From Rikenellaceae bacterium (GTDB lineage: Bacteria; Bacteroidota; Bacteroidia; Bacteroidales; UBA932), in contig CAAFZB010000063.1 of NCBI GenBank assembly GCA_900767405.1, positions 1-28,057 of the forward strand: 28,057 nt of DNA. The letters are read 5' to 3'. The notes beneath the pieces are model-generated. The model was not told where the DNA came from. It saw only the letters and a program-made list of their open reading frames with translations, and did not search any database. Both the position numbers and the translations under genes were made by a program. Of the stretch, positions 1 to 7,460 are shown piece by piece (the first letter of the stretch is position 1; each line of letters begins with the position of its first letter).

Positions 1-760
1 GCAGTTTGGGTATTTCTTTCAATATCAGGGACACAGGGAGTACGGGCACAATCATAATGTCCACTATGCCGTCATTTATCCTGGCCATAGGGACCTGGCA
101 CATCACTCCTCCCGAGTATTTCCCGTTTCCGATAGCAACCGAATAGCACTTTCCGTTGAAAACCTCTTTGTCGTCCGCGGTTATCCTGAGGTTCAAAGGG
201 TGAATGTGGGACAGAGTGTAGATAAGGCCGCGCAGGTAAATCATAGTGCTGCGCTTGCCCATCGACTTCTGCCAGTTCACTCTGTCGCAGACGTGGGAAT
301 CAAAGCCAACGCCTCCTACGTTGGCCATATAGCAAAGTTGACCGTCGCCGTGAAGAACCCTGACTACATCCATCTTGCCGAATGATTTCCTGGCCAACAG
401 CCTTATCGCCTCGTTGGCATCCCGTGGAATTCCCATCATCTTTATCCAGTCATTGCCGGACCCTATGGGGACTACACCCAGATGGAACTCCGACGCGCTG
501 ACGGAGTTTGCGTCGCAGTACAGCATAATTCCGCGGAACACTTCGTGAAGGGTTCCGTCCCCTCCGACAGCAAGAATGTGACGATAGCCTTCCTGAGCTG
601 CACGTTGCGCAAGCTCGATAGCGTGTTTCCTGTATTCGGTGTATCTGATCACGAAGTCTATCGAACTTCGTGTCAGCAACCTTTCGGCCGGCATCCATTC
701 AGACATAGTCTTGCCCGATCCGGCCCTGGGGTTTATAATAATATACCAGCGTTCGTCCAT
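1..760 (-). CDS. Diacylglycerol/lipid kinase family protein (3' end cut by window edge)
   Basis: The frame opens at an ATG ending at 760 and stays open to base 1, giving about 253 residues of a protein that is usually 290-330 long, so the C-terminus is missing. The N-terminus reads MDERWYIIINPRAGSGK, the nucleotide-binding start of the DAGK/YegS/sphingosine-kinase fold. The hallmark GGDGT is at residues 66-70 and a PIGSGNDW motif at 98-105. This family phosphorylates diacylglycerol or related lipids with ATP at the inner face of the membrane; the exact substrate cannot be told from the sequence. It follows the lytic transglycosylase gene by 5 bp and is probably the last visible gene of the long V-ATPase/par transcription unit. 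Family assignment is firm. Confidence 0.93.
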   Translation of the reverse strand, partial: MDERWYIIINPRAGSGKTMSEWMPAERLLTRSSIDFVIRYTEYRKHAIELAQRAAQEGYRHILAVGGDGTLHEVFRGIMLYCDANSVSASEFHLGVVPIGSGNDWIKMMGIPRDANEAIRLLARKSFGKMDVVRVLHGDGQLCYMANVGGVGFDSHVCDRVNWQKSMGKRSTMIYLRGLIYTLSHIHPLNLRITADDKEVFNGKCYSVAIGNGKYSGGVMCQVPMARINDGIVDIMIVPVLPVSLILKEIPKL

Positions 761-765
761 AACTT

Positions 766-2133
766 TTATCTGGGTATTCTAAGTCTCTTGCCCACGCCGA
801 TCATATCGGACTTGAGGCCGTTCGCTTTTTTAAGGCTGCTTACAGACACTCCATATCTGGCTGCGATAATGCTCAGGTTCTCACCTTTTCTTACAGTATG
901 GTATCCCGACGATGAACCTCTGCGGGAACCGGTGTCCCTGCCAACCTTGACTGCTTTGCTGAACAATTCCTCGGCCCTGTGGTTGTACAGGCTGTCCGGC
1001 TCCACGCTTTCCAGAAGGTTTATGCAGTTCTCGGGAAGTCTGAGAACATAGGGGTGTTCTTCCGTAGCCGGAACTATGTCGTGAATGTACTGTGAATTAA
1101 GCCATTCTACCGTTCCTACGGGAATGCCGAGGACCTCCTCAAGCTGTTTGAAATGCAGCTTCCGGTTAATCACTACAAGAGCGGTGTTGTCCGGCATAGG
1201 GTTCTCGTCGGGAACAATTCCGTATTCCTTATGATATTCCATACCGTACATTGCTCCTACGAATGCCGGAAGGTAGCCTCTGGTCTCTCTGGGAAGATAT
1301 GGGTAGATGTCCCAGAATTCAGACGACCCGGCCTTGTTTATTGCCTTGAGGACGTTCTTGGTCCCGCAGTTGTATGAAGCAATGGCCAAAGACCAGTCTC
1401 CCAGGAGTTCATATGAGTCCTTGAGGTATCTTGCTGCGGCATCGGTAGCTTTCCAGGTATCCATCCTGTCGTCTACGTATGAGTCTATGTTGAGGCCGTA
1501 AAGTTTGGCGGTACCATACATAAACTGCCAGAGCCCTCTGGCCCCCGCCCTCGACCTTGCCTTAGTCTTGAATGCCGACTCAATAACAGACAGGTACTTG
1601 AGTTCGAGAGGAATATCGTATTTGCTAAGAATCTCTTCGTAGATGGGGAAGAAATATTTGGCTTCTCCGAGCATACGTGACATCTGTGTCCTGGCCTTCT
1701 CTGAATAGCGGACCATATACCTCTTCACGGTGGGGTTGTACGGCAGGCTTATCATTGACCTCATTGCCTTGAGCCGTTCTATGAGGACTGAATCGCTTAC
1801 ATCTGTCGTGAAACTTTCGATGGTCACGCTGTCGTTTCCGGGAACGATAAGGCTGTCGGGATAGTCGGAATCGGAAATTTTTATTTCGGTCAGTTTTGAA
1901 TCATTCCTGTTGAGCACGTCACACAGGCTGTCCACCAGCTGTCTCTGCCTGTCTACTTCTACCAGCAGAGAATCAACTGTCCTGTGCAGATAGTCGTTTT
2001 CGGTATGGATTCCTTCGTAACGGGATAAAAGCTGCTTGTATGGAATTCTTTTCTTATTGCCTGTATCCTTGCAATAGGCAGACGGCAACAAAAACAGAAG
2101 GCTTAGGATAATAAGTAACGGTTTCTTGTTCAT
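766..2133 (-). CDS. mltD: Membrane-bound lytic murein transglycosylase, SLT domain plus one LysM (MltD type)
   Basis: 455 residues. A signal peptide occupies about residues 1-21. Residues 40-130 are hydrophilic and partly coiled. The SLT (goose-lysozyme-like) domain spans about 160-320, with the catalytic glutamate E185 in the motif LSVIESAF and the family sequences GARGLWQF and ASYNCGTKNV. A single LysM peptidoglycan-binding repeat fills 411-455. The enzyme cleaves the MurNAc-GlcNAc bond of peptidoglycan with formation of 1,6-anhydro ends and acts in the periplasm. E. coli MltD has two LysM repeats; this one has one. The start ATG lies 3 bp beyond the stop of the DUF5683 gene. The gene sits at the distal end of the parAB cluster, an arrangement I recall from other Bacteroidetes. 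Confidence 0.94.
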   Translation of the reverse strand: MNKKPLLIILSLLFLLPSAYCKDTGNKKRIPYKQLLSRYEGIHTENDYLHRTVDSLLVEVDRQRQLVDSLCDVLNRNDSKLTEIKISDSDYPDSLIVPGNDSVTIESFTTDVSDSVLIERLKAMRSMISLPYNPTVKRYMVRYSEKARTQMSRMLGEAKYFFPIYEEILSKYDIPLELKYLSVIESAFKTKARSRAGARGLWQFMYGTAKLYGLNIDSYVDDRMDTWKATDAAARYLKDSYELLGDWSLAIASYNCGTKNVLKAINKAGSSEFWDIYPYLPRETRGYLPAFVGAMYGMEYHKEYGIVPDENPMPDNTALVVINRKLHFKQLEEVLGIPVGTVEWLNSQYIHDIVPATEEHPYVLRLPENCINLLESVEPDSLYNHRAEELFSKAVKVGRDTGSRRGSSSGYHTVRKGENLSIIAARYGVSVSSLKKANGLKSDMIGVGKRLRIPR

Positions 2134-2136
2134 AGT

Positions 2137-3078
2137 CTAGAATTTAACACCCACAGAAAGTCCGACCCCCGATGACGTTCCCTGAATATTGGGAATTAGC
2201 TGGTCCGGTGTTATGACTGCAGGCTGCACATCCACCGAGATGTTGTCATCCACCTCGAAATTGTGCATATATGAAAATACGTTGGCGTCGATGATCTGTA
2301 TGAGATATACGGCTGCCATAGCCAGAATAGAGTAGTCCCGGTAGCGGCGGAAGATATTCCTGTAATAAAGGACCTGATCTTTTGTATAGACCGTGGAATA
2401 TCCAGGCTCGTCGCAGTACTTTATGTACATAATGCGGAAACGCTCGTAATTCATCTTGTTCTCGTGGTAGAAATGATAGGCCGATGCAAGGCCTCCCCAA
2501 TACAACGGAAGTTTCCAGATTTCGTGGTTGTATATCTGACCCAATCCAGGGACAAGAATGGAATAAAGGGTGGCCTTCCCCGCGTGAGGCCACTTGGATG
2601 GCTGGTAGCTTATGACTCCGTCCATAAAGCTACCCCAGTAGAACAATCCGGCGCCGGCGAATGCCAGATTGCGGAAGAGTTTGGCTTTGTCATTCACCGT
2701 CTCGCTTCCCAGACTGGCCTTGTACTGATTGTTGAAATGGATACCCAGGCCAATGCCTGCGCCTATTCCACCGTATACCAACGGCAGCTTCCAGTAATCC
2801 TTGTTGTAGATCTGCATTCCCCCCACAAAGAGCACAGAGCCGCCGGCCAGTTCTCCTATAGGAATCTCTTGCTTGTGTCCCAGGCCCTGGAAATATTCCT
2901 TGAAAGAGAAAAGCGCCTCTACAGAATCTTTCTGACTTGCAGGGTCATTGTTGTATGACTGCCCGAATGCCTTGTCCCTGAATATGCCGTTGCCCGAGAA
3001 CTGGGCATACGAAACTCCCGAAGATGCCGCAAGGCATCCTCCGATGAGGATAAAAAGCACTAAGGCGCGCAGCTTCAT
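2137..3078 (-). CDS. DUF5683 membrane protein with an internal duplication
   Basis: 313 residues with a signal peptide ending near SYA-QF (residue 26) and several hydrophobic segments. Two copies of one module are visible: QIYNKDYWKLPLVYGG at 89-104 and QIYNHEIWKLPLYWGG at 181-196. Each is followed about 30-50 residues later by a second hydrophobic stretch ending in a related D-x-x-[IV]-[SF] pattern (FRNLAFAGAGLFYWG... and YRDYSILAMAAVYLI...). The protein therefore looks like a tandemly duplicated membrane hairpin unit. Its ATG directly abuts the parB stop with no gap, which implies translational coupling. The biochemical role of the family is unknown to me; the neighbourhood (ParB on one side, MltD on the other) hints at a link between the envelope and chromosome segregation, but that is only inference. 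Confidence 0.85.
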   Translation of the reverse strand: MKLRALVLFILIGGCLAASSGVSYAQFSGNGIFRDKAFGQSYNNDPASQKDSVEALFSFKEYFQGLGHKQEIPIGELAGGSVLFVGGMQIYNKDYWKLPLVYGGIGAGIGLGIHFNNQYKASLGSETVNDKAKLFRNLAFAGAGLFYWGSFMDGVISYQPSKWPHAGKATLYSILVPGLGQIYNHEIWKLPLYWGGLASAYHFYHENKMNYERFRIMYIKYCDEPGYSTVYTKDQVLYYRNIFRRYRDYSILAMAAVYLIQIIDANVFSYMHNFEVDDNISVDVQPAVITPDQLIPNIQGTSSGVGLSVGVKF

Positions 3079-3957
3079 CTATCTGTCCAGAACTTTTATG
3101 AAACGTTCAACCTCGGAATCGGAGTTGAAACGGATGGTGATGCTGCCCTTGCCGGAAGCGTTGCGGTGGAAGGATACCTTCCCCTTGCAGAAACGTCCTA
3201 CCGAATATGCAAGCTGCTGATAGTTTTCAGGAATGTCCTGAGCAAGCTTCTCCTCAAGTTCGCGTACCGTGAGGTTCTGCTTGATTACCAGGTCGCTGAG
3301 CTTCTGTTGCAGTTTGGGGTCGGAAACTCCAAGCAGGACTTTGGCGTGCCCTACCGAAAGAAGTCCCTCCCGAAGGTCGTGCTGTACTTTGTCGGTGAGC
3401 TTGAGCAGACGCAGATAATTTGCAACGGACGCTCTCTTTGAGCCAAGTCTGTCGGCCATCTCCTCCTGCGTGAGGTTGCACTCGTCCATAAGGGAACGGA
3501 AGCTCATTGCGATTTCGATAGGGTCCAGATCTTCTCTCTGGAGGTTCTCGACAATCGCCATTTCCAGCATCGATTCGTTTGTGGCATCGCGTACATACGC
3601 GGGAACCAGCTCCATCCCAAGGGTCTGGCAAGCCCTCCAACGGCGTTCACCGCTTATTATCTGATACCGGCCTTCGGCGGTTCTGCGGGCGACTATCGGC
3701 TGAATAAGTCCAAGGGCTTTGATGGATTGTGCGAGTTCCTGAATGGATTTTTCGTCGAATTCCAATCTGGGCTGGTAGGGATTTGTCTCAAGCTGGTCGA
3801 CCCTGACCATAACTATGTCAGAAGACTTCTGTCCGGGGTTGGCTCCGGCCAGCTCTTTGTTAACGTATCCGATAGGTTTGCGGGCGGAATCCGCTTCTGT
3901 CATTTCTCCGAGCAGGGCGCTGAGTCCCTTGCCCATAATTCTTTGGTCACTTTTCAT
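3079..3957 (-). CDS. parB: Chromosome-partitioning protein ParB (Spo0J family)
   Basis: 292 residues. The short basic N-terminus (MGKGLSALLG) is the usual ParA-contacting peptide. The ParB/sulfiredoxin-like domain runs from about 48 to 150 with the conserved NPYQPR at 59-64, the CTP-binding box GERRWRA at 103-109 and ENLQREDLDPIE at 137-148. A helix-turn-helix follows (about 162-188). The C-terminal part (about 240-292) would be the dimerisation domain. ParB binds parS sites, slides as a CTP-dependent clamp and stimulates the ParA ATPase. All visible key residues are intact, unlike the partner ParA. The start overlaps the end of parA by 11 bp. I searched for a parS-like sequence around CACGTG and found none convincing in the window. 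Confidence 0.96.
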   Translation of the reverse strand: MKSDQRIMGKGLSALLGEMTEADSARKPIGYVNKELAGANPGQKSSDIVMVRVDQLETNPYQPRLEFDEKSIQELAQSIKALGLIQPIVARRTAEGRYQIISGERRWRACQTLGMELVPAYVRDATNESMLEMAIVENLQREDLDPIEIAMSFRSLMDECNLTQEEMADRLGSKRASVANYLRLLKLTDKVQHDLREGLLSVGHAKVLLGVSDPKLQQKLSDLVIKQNLTVRELEEKLAQDIPENYQQLAYSVGRFCKGKVSFHRNASGKGSITIRFNSDSEVERFIKVLDR

Positions 3958-4678
3958 TTTTGGAAGCTTTTGTTATTACTTCTTCGGAGAGCTTCTTGTA
4001 GCTCGCCGCACCGTTTGTTTGCGGGTCAAAGAGGATGGTGGTGTTGAATACCATATCCTTGAACAGTTCTCTTATCTCGGCTACAATCTGAGACTGAGTG
4101 ACTGTATGTTGTTCGTACATCGTGATGAGGAAGCCTTCGATACTCAGGTCCGGGTTCTGTTCGCTGCCTTGGATAATACGGATGGTCTGAAGTATTTTCC
4201 CTATGCCGTCTACAGGGTAGAGATCGGGGTGAATGGGAATGATCACCGAATCTGCGGCCACCAGTGCATTTATGGTGACTATACCAAGGGACGGGGCACA
4301 GTCTATAAGGATGAAGTCATAACTGTCGCGCACAGATTCCAGAGCCTCCCTGAGCAAAAGATTGCGGGTAGGGGAGTTGAGGAACTTCAATTCGATCTCA
4401 ACCAGATTTATGTCGGAAGGGATAAGCTGCAATCTGCAGAATTCGGTGTCGTGAATTGCAGTCTCTATCCCTGTCTTTCCGGTAAAAAGTTCGTAGATTG
4501 TCTCCTTCTTCTCTGAAAGGTATCCGAGTCCGAGCATTGCCGTAGCTCCGGCGCGGGCATCTGCATCGATAAGCAGAACCCTCTGCCCCGCATCGGCGAG
4601 GCAGACCGCCAGATTGATGGCCGTGGTCGTCTTTCCCACCCGGCCTTTCTGGTTAGCTATGGCTATGACTTTCCCCAC
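3947..4678 (-). CDS. parA: ParA/Soj-family partition ATPase, divergent at key motifs
   Basis: 243 residues from a GTG start (4676-4678) lying 4 bp after the V-ATPase K stop codon. Overall the sequence is clearly Soj/ParA: IAIANQKG at the N-terminus, DFILIDCAPSLG as Walker B, and IPIHPDLYPVDGI. Three deviations stand out. The Walker A motif is KGRVGKTT instead of KGGVGKTT (residue 13 is Arg). The Walker A' loop reads DADARAGAT (38-46) where Soj proteins have D-x-DPQ-G-N-AT; Asp40 itself is kept. The conserved RNVRLSEAPS-type segment after VFNTTI (210-215) is absent, so the chain goes straight to LFDPQTNGAASY and is about a dozen residues short. Signature lysine K11 and P-loop K16 remain. Role: nucleoid-bound ATPase that moves ParB-parS complexes; whether it cycles normally is open. 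It could also be a regulatory homologue. Confidence 0.9.
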   Translation of the reverse strand: MGKVIAIANQKGRVGKTTTAINLAVCLADAGQRVLLIDADARAGATAMLGLGYLSEKKETIYELFTGKTGIETAIHDTEFCRLQLIPSDINLVEIELKFLNSPTRNLLLREALESVRDSYDFILIDCAPSLGIVTINALVAADSVIIPIHPDLYPVDGIGKILQTIRIIQGSEQNPDLSIEGFLITMYEQHTVTQSQIVAEIRELFKDMVFNTTILFDPQTNGAASYKKLSEEVITKASKNEK

Positions 4679-4682
4679 AGGA

Positions 4683-5108
4683 CTAATGAATCATAATTGC
4701 GGCTACAAGCGCAAGAATTGCGTAGAATTCGGGAAGTGCGGCATAAATCATAGTCTGGGTCATTACATCGTGGCCCTGGCTGATATTGATTACACCGTTG
4801 GCGCATACCTGTCCCTGGCGGAGAGAAGAGAACAGACAAACGAGACCTACGCCCAGACCTACGCCGAAGAGCATCAGACCGTCATTTGCGAAATCACGGT
4901 TGAGCCAGAGGATGAAGGCCAGGAAACCGTACAGGCCCTGCGTTGCGGGCATAGCGGAAAGAATCATATAGGAGGATGCTTTCTCCGGTCTTTTCTTGAG
5001 TGCGCCTTCTGCGGCATTGCCTACGGCTGTAGTTCCTATTGACGATCCTATTCCGGCAAGACCGAACATAAGACCAAGTCCGAGATAACCTAATACTAAA
5101 TTGAGCAT
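4683..5108 (-). CDS. ntpK: V-type ATP synthase subunit K (rotor-ring proteolipid)
   Basis: 141 residues, four transmembrane helices arranged as two duplicated hairpins. The ion-carrying carboxylate is E127 in AALPEFYAIL in the fourth helix. The equivalent place in the second helix has TQ (T56, Q57 in MPATQGLYGF), and Q98 lies in SSLRQGQV. As I recall it, the Enterococcus hirae NtpK sodium site is made of T64, Q65, Q110 and E139 plus a backbone carbonyl, and the four side chains line up here, which suggests Na+ rather than H+ coupling. Role: forms the membrane ring that rotates against subunit I. The last V-ATPase gene of the set; parA follows 4 bp downstream and subunit I lies 13 bp upstream. 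Confidence 0.95.
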   Translation of the reverse strand: MLNLVLGYLGLGLMFGLAGIGSSIGTTAVGNAAEGALKKRPEKASSYMILSAMPATQGLYGFLAFILWLNRDFANDGLMLFGVGLGVGLVCLFSSLRQGQVCANGVINISQGHDVMTQTMIYAALPEFYAILALVAAIMIH

Positions 5109-5121
5109 AATCTATAAATTT

Positions 5122-6855
5122 TTAATTTGTTGTTTTACTTAAAGGTGAATATTGTCTGCCCGCTCCTTCGTATCCGCTGTTCTTGAAGTATTCCACGAAC
5201 GTGAGTCGCAGAGGGTGAACAAATGCGCCCAGGCATCCCATTGCCAGATTGAGCGCGTGGCCGAATATTACAAGCAGTATGAATGCAAGCCATTGCCAGG
5301 TCGGATGGTCTCCCAGTATCATAAGCCCGAGGCTGTTGAAGGTGCTGCCCAGGATTCCTCCCGCAAGTCCCAGCGCATAAAGACGGATGTAGCTGAGCAC
5401 GTCTCCGAGCAGTCCGGTAGCTACCCCGTAAGTGTCCCAGAGCCCTGCCCCGATATTGATGAGTGGATTGCGGCCCGGCTTGTTGAATATGAAGATGGCC
5501 AGGGCGGAAACCGCGCCTATGCCTATGATGGCCCATTTTGCGACATCCGGGGCGCAGACTCCGAGCAGGCCCAGCGACCCTACCAGCACGCCGCCTATGA
5601 TGAGCAGAGCCCATCCCCAGGTGTTGATTGTGGATTTGAATCCGAAGCGTTTCGTGAACAGGACCGCCTTGATGCCTGTAGCCAGGCAGATGTGGAAAAT
5701 TCCTATGCAGACAGAAAGAACCATCTGGAGGTCGAGGGTGTTGCCCATAATGTCCACCTTCCCGTCAAGAATGATGCTCTTGAGGGAATCGGGGTACCAG
5801 GAAACCTTGGACAGGCTTACGCCGAAGAAACCTCCCATAACAAGTCCTACCAGAGTGGTTCCCACTCCCAGGCAGATGATAAGTCTCCACAATTTTGCCA
5901 GCCCTCCGCTCCTGCCTCTTAAAAGAATTCCTGCCGCGATGAGCAGAAGCCCGTATCCTGCATCACCCATACAAAGGGCGAAGAAAAGCAGGAAGAACGG
6001 AGCTAGCACAGGGGTGGGGTCGAATTCGTCGTAAACAGGCATACCGTACATTCCGGTAAGCACCTCGAACTGACGCGCAAACCAGTTGTTCTTAAGCTTG
6101 ATGGGCGGCAGGTCTTCGGCTTTGGCTCTCTCCTCGATCCAGATGCAGTCCATAGAGTCGAACTTCTCTTTAAGGGCGGCCTTTCCGCTTTCGGGAGCGA
6201 AAGCTTCGAACACTACAAGGGAACCCTCGGCGGCACTTTCTCCGCTCAGGGAAGCAAGGTATCGGTGGAGTTCTTCGCTCAGGCTGTCAATCTTTTCTCT
6301 CAAATGCGGAAGTTCGGTTTTCCTGCCTTCCAGTTTCCTACGGTATTCGTCAACCTCGGTTTTCTTGAGGGAAAGTTCCTTCCCGGCTTCCTCCACTGTG
6401 CAGGACGGAGCCGGCAGCTCATTTACGGGGAACAGGGAAACGTCTCCAACTATCACGAACCAGACATACCCTTTGGCCGAAAGAACCTTCTGCAACGGGT
6501 ACTCTTCCTCCCAGGCGGGGTCGAACTTCTTCTGGGGAACCTGATAGTAATGAAGGCCGAAGGCCGACAGCTTCTCGCGGTCATAATCTCCCCAGACTTC
6601 TACGTCGGCAAGCTTCTTTTCGCATTCGGTCCTCTGTCCTATAAGGCCCTCGAGGGTCTTGTCGCTGCCTTTTTCGATATCGGCGCACAGCGTGCGGAGT
6701 TCCTCGATTGCAGAAAACAGCTCCCCTGACCTTTCGTCCACGGGCTTGTCGCTGTGGCTGATGTCCATAACGCCGAGAGTCTGCAGCTCTTCCAGAAACG
6801 CCTCCTTGCAACTCCCGGGGAGTATGAAGGAATATTTGGTCATTTTCTCAATCAT
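5122..6855 (-). CDS. ntpI: V-type ATP synthase subunit I (membrane stator, a-subunit)
   Basis: 577 residues. The N-terminal half (1 to about 280) is soluble and helical, the part that anchors the peripheral stalks. From about 283 onward there are roughly seven to eight membrane helices. CMGDAGYG (295-302) is the usual motif at the first hairpin. LSYIRLYALGLAGG contains R491, which corresponds to the essential arginine facing the rotor carboxylate in this family. The protein is shorter than many homologues (around 640-660 residues) but nothing essential is missing. The ATG overlaps the stop of subunit D by 4 bp (ATGA). MIEKMTKYSF at the start matches the typical family N-terminus, so the start is secure. 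Confidence 0.95.
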   Translation of the reverse strand: MIEKMTKYSFILPGSCKEAFLEELQTLGVMDISHSDKPVDERSGELFSAIEELRTLCADIEKGSDKTLEGLIGQRTECEKKLADVEVWGDYDREKLSAFGLHYYQVPQKKFDPAWEEEYPLQKVLSAKGYVWFVIVGDVSLFPVNELPAPSCTVEEAGKELSLKKTEVDEYRRKLEGRKTELPHLREKIDSLSEELHRYLASLSGESAAEGSLVVFEAFAPESGKAALKEKFDSMDCIWIEERAKAEDLPPIKLKNNWFARQFEVLTGMYGMPVYDEFDPTPVLAPFFLLFFALCMGDAGYGLLLIAAGILLRGRSGGLAKLWRLIICLGVGTTLVGLVMGGFFGVSLSKVSWYPDSLKSIILDGKVDIMGNTLDLQMVLSVCIGIFHICLATGIKAVLFTKRFGFKSTINTWGWALLIIGGVLVGSLGLLGVCAPDVAKWAIIGIGAVSALAIFIFNKPGRNPLINIGAGLWDTYGVATGLLGDVLSYIRLYALGLAGGILGSTFNSLGLMILGDHPTWQWLAFILLVIFGHALNLAMGCLGAFVHPLRLTFVEYFKNSGYEGAGRQYSPLSKTTN

Positions 6856-7460
6856 AGCTGTTCCTCCTCTTCTTCCAGTTCGTGGCGGGTCTTGACTATC
6901 TTGGACGAAGCCTTTGAAAGATTCTCTTCGTCCTCCATATAGCGTTTGATTTTCCTTATCGCCTCCTGATATCCGGGAATCTGGACCTTCTCATAAAGAT
7001 TGACCTTCTGAGTGGTTTTCTTGCGGTTGAATTCAAGTATGTCCCGTTTCTTCTCGCAAATCTCGGACTCGATTCCCAAACGGGTGAGTTCCTGCAGGAT
7101 ACGTACTCCGTCAACATACCAGGCCGGCTTGGTGAAAGCGTTGAAACTTCTCAGTTCATAGTGGATTTCCTCCAGGACGGGAACGTTCACGCCGGCGATT
7201 TTCTCTGTTTTCAGATCAATGTCCGCAATGCTTATGAGCCCCGGCTCGAATTCGTTCCACAGCGCTGCCAGATAGTCGTAGTCCTTGAGACCCTTTTCCA
7301 GGTCCTGACTAAGCTTCTGCGCTTCCTTCTTGGCCGACAGAACGCTCACGCGCAGTGCCGATTCCTTGTTTTTCAAGGTAGGTAACGCGTTCTGGCGTAT
7401 CTTGAGCTGCTTGCCGAGATTTGTCAGAGAGGTCTTGTTGTATTGAAATTTAATTGCCAC
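6852..7460 (-). CDS. ntpD: V-type ATP synthase subunit D (central rotor shaft)
   Basis: 202 residues, almost wholly helical, starting MAIKFQYNKTSLTNLGKQL, the usual start of the shaft subunit, with a lysine/glutamate-rich coiled coil at both ends and a short middle segment. It forms the axle that passes through the A3B3 head. In most A/V-type enzymes subunit F binds D at the base; no F gene is visible in this operon. The start overlaps the end of the B gene by 11 bp. The last residues are an acidic tail (ELEEEEEQL). Confidence 0.94.
   Translation of the reverse strand: MAIKFQYNKTSLTNLGKQLKIRQNALPTLKNKESALRVSVLSAKKEAQKLSQDLEKGLKDYDYLAALWNEFEPGLISIADIDLKTEKIAGVNVPVLEEIHYELRSFNAFTKPAWYVDGVRILQELTRLGIESEICEKKRDILEFNRKKTTQKVNLYEKVQIPGYQEAIRKIKRYMEDEENLSKASSKIVKTRHELEEEEEQL

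Noticed and set aside
482..1051. 189-codon plus-strand open frame spanning the lipid kinase start and the mltD end
   Set aside because: It lies antisense to two well-supported genes and has no domain-like sequence.
5152..5922. 256-codon plus-strand open frame opposite V-ATPase subunit I
   Set aside because: Antisense shadow of a conserved membrane subunit; composition is low in hydrophobic patterning and shows no family motif.
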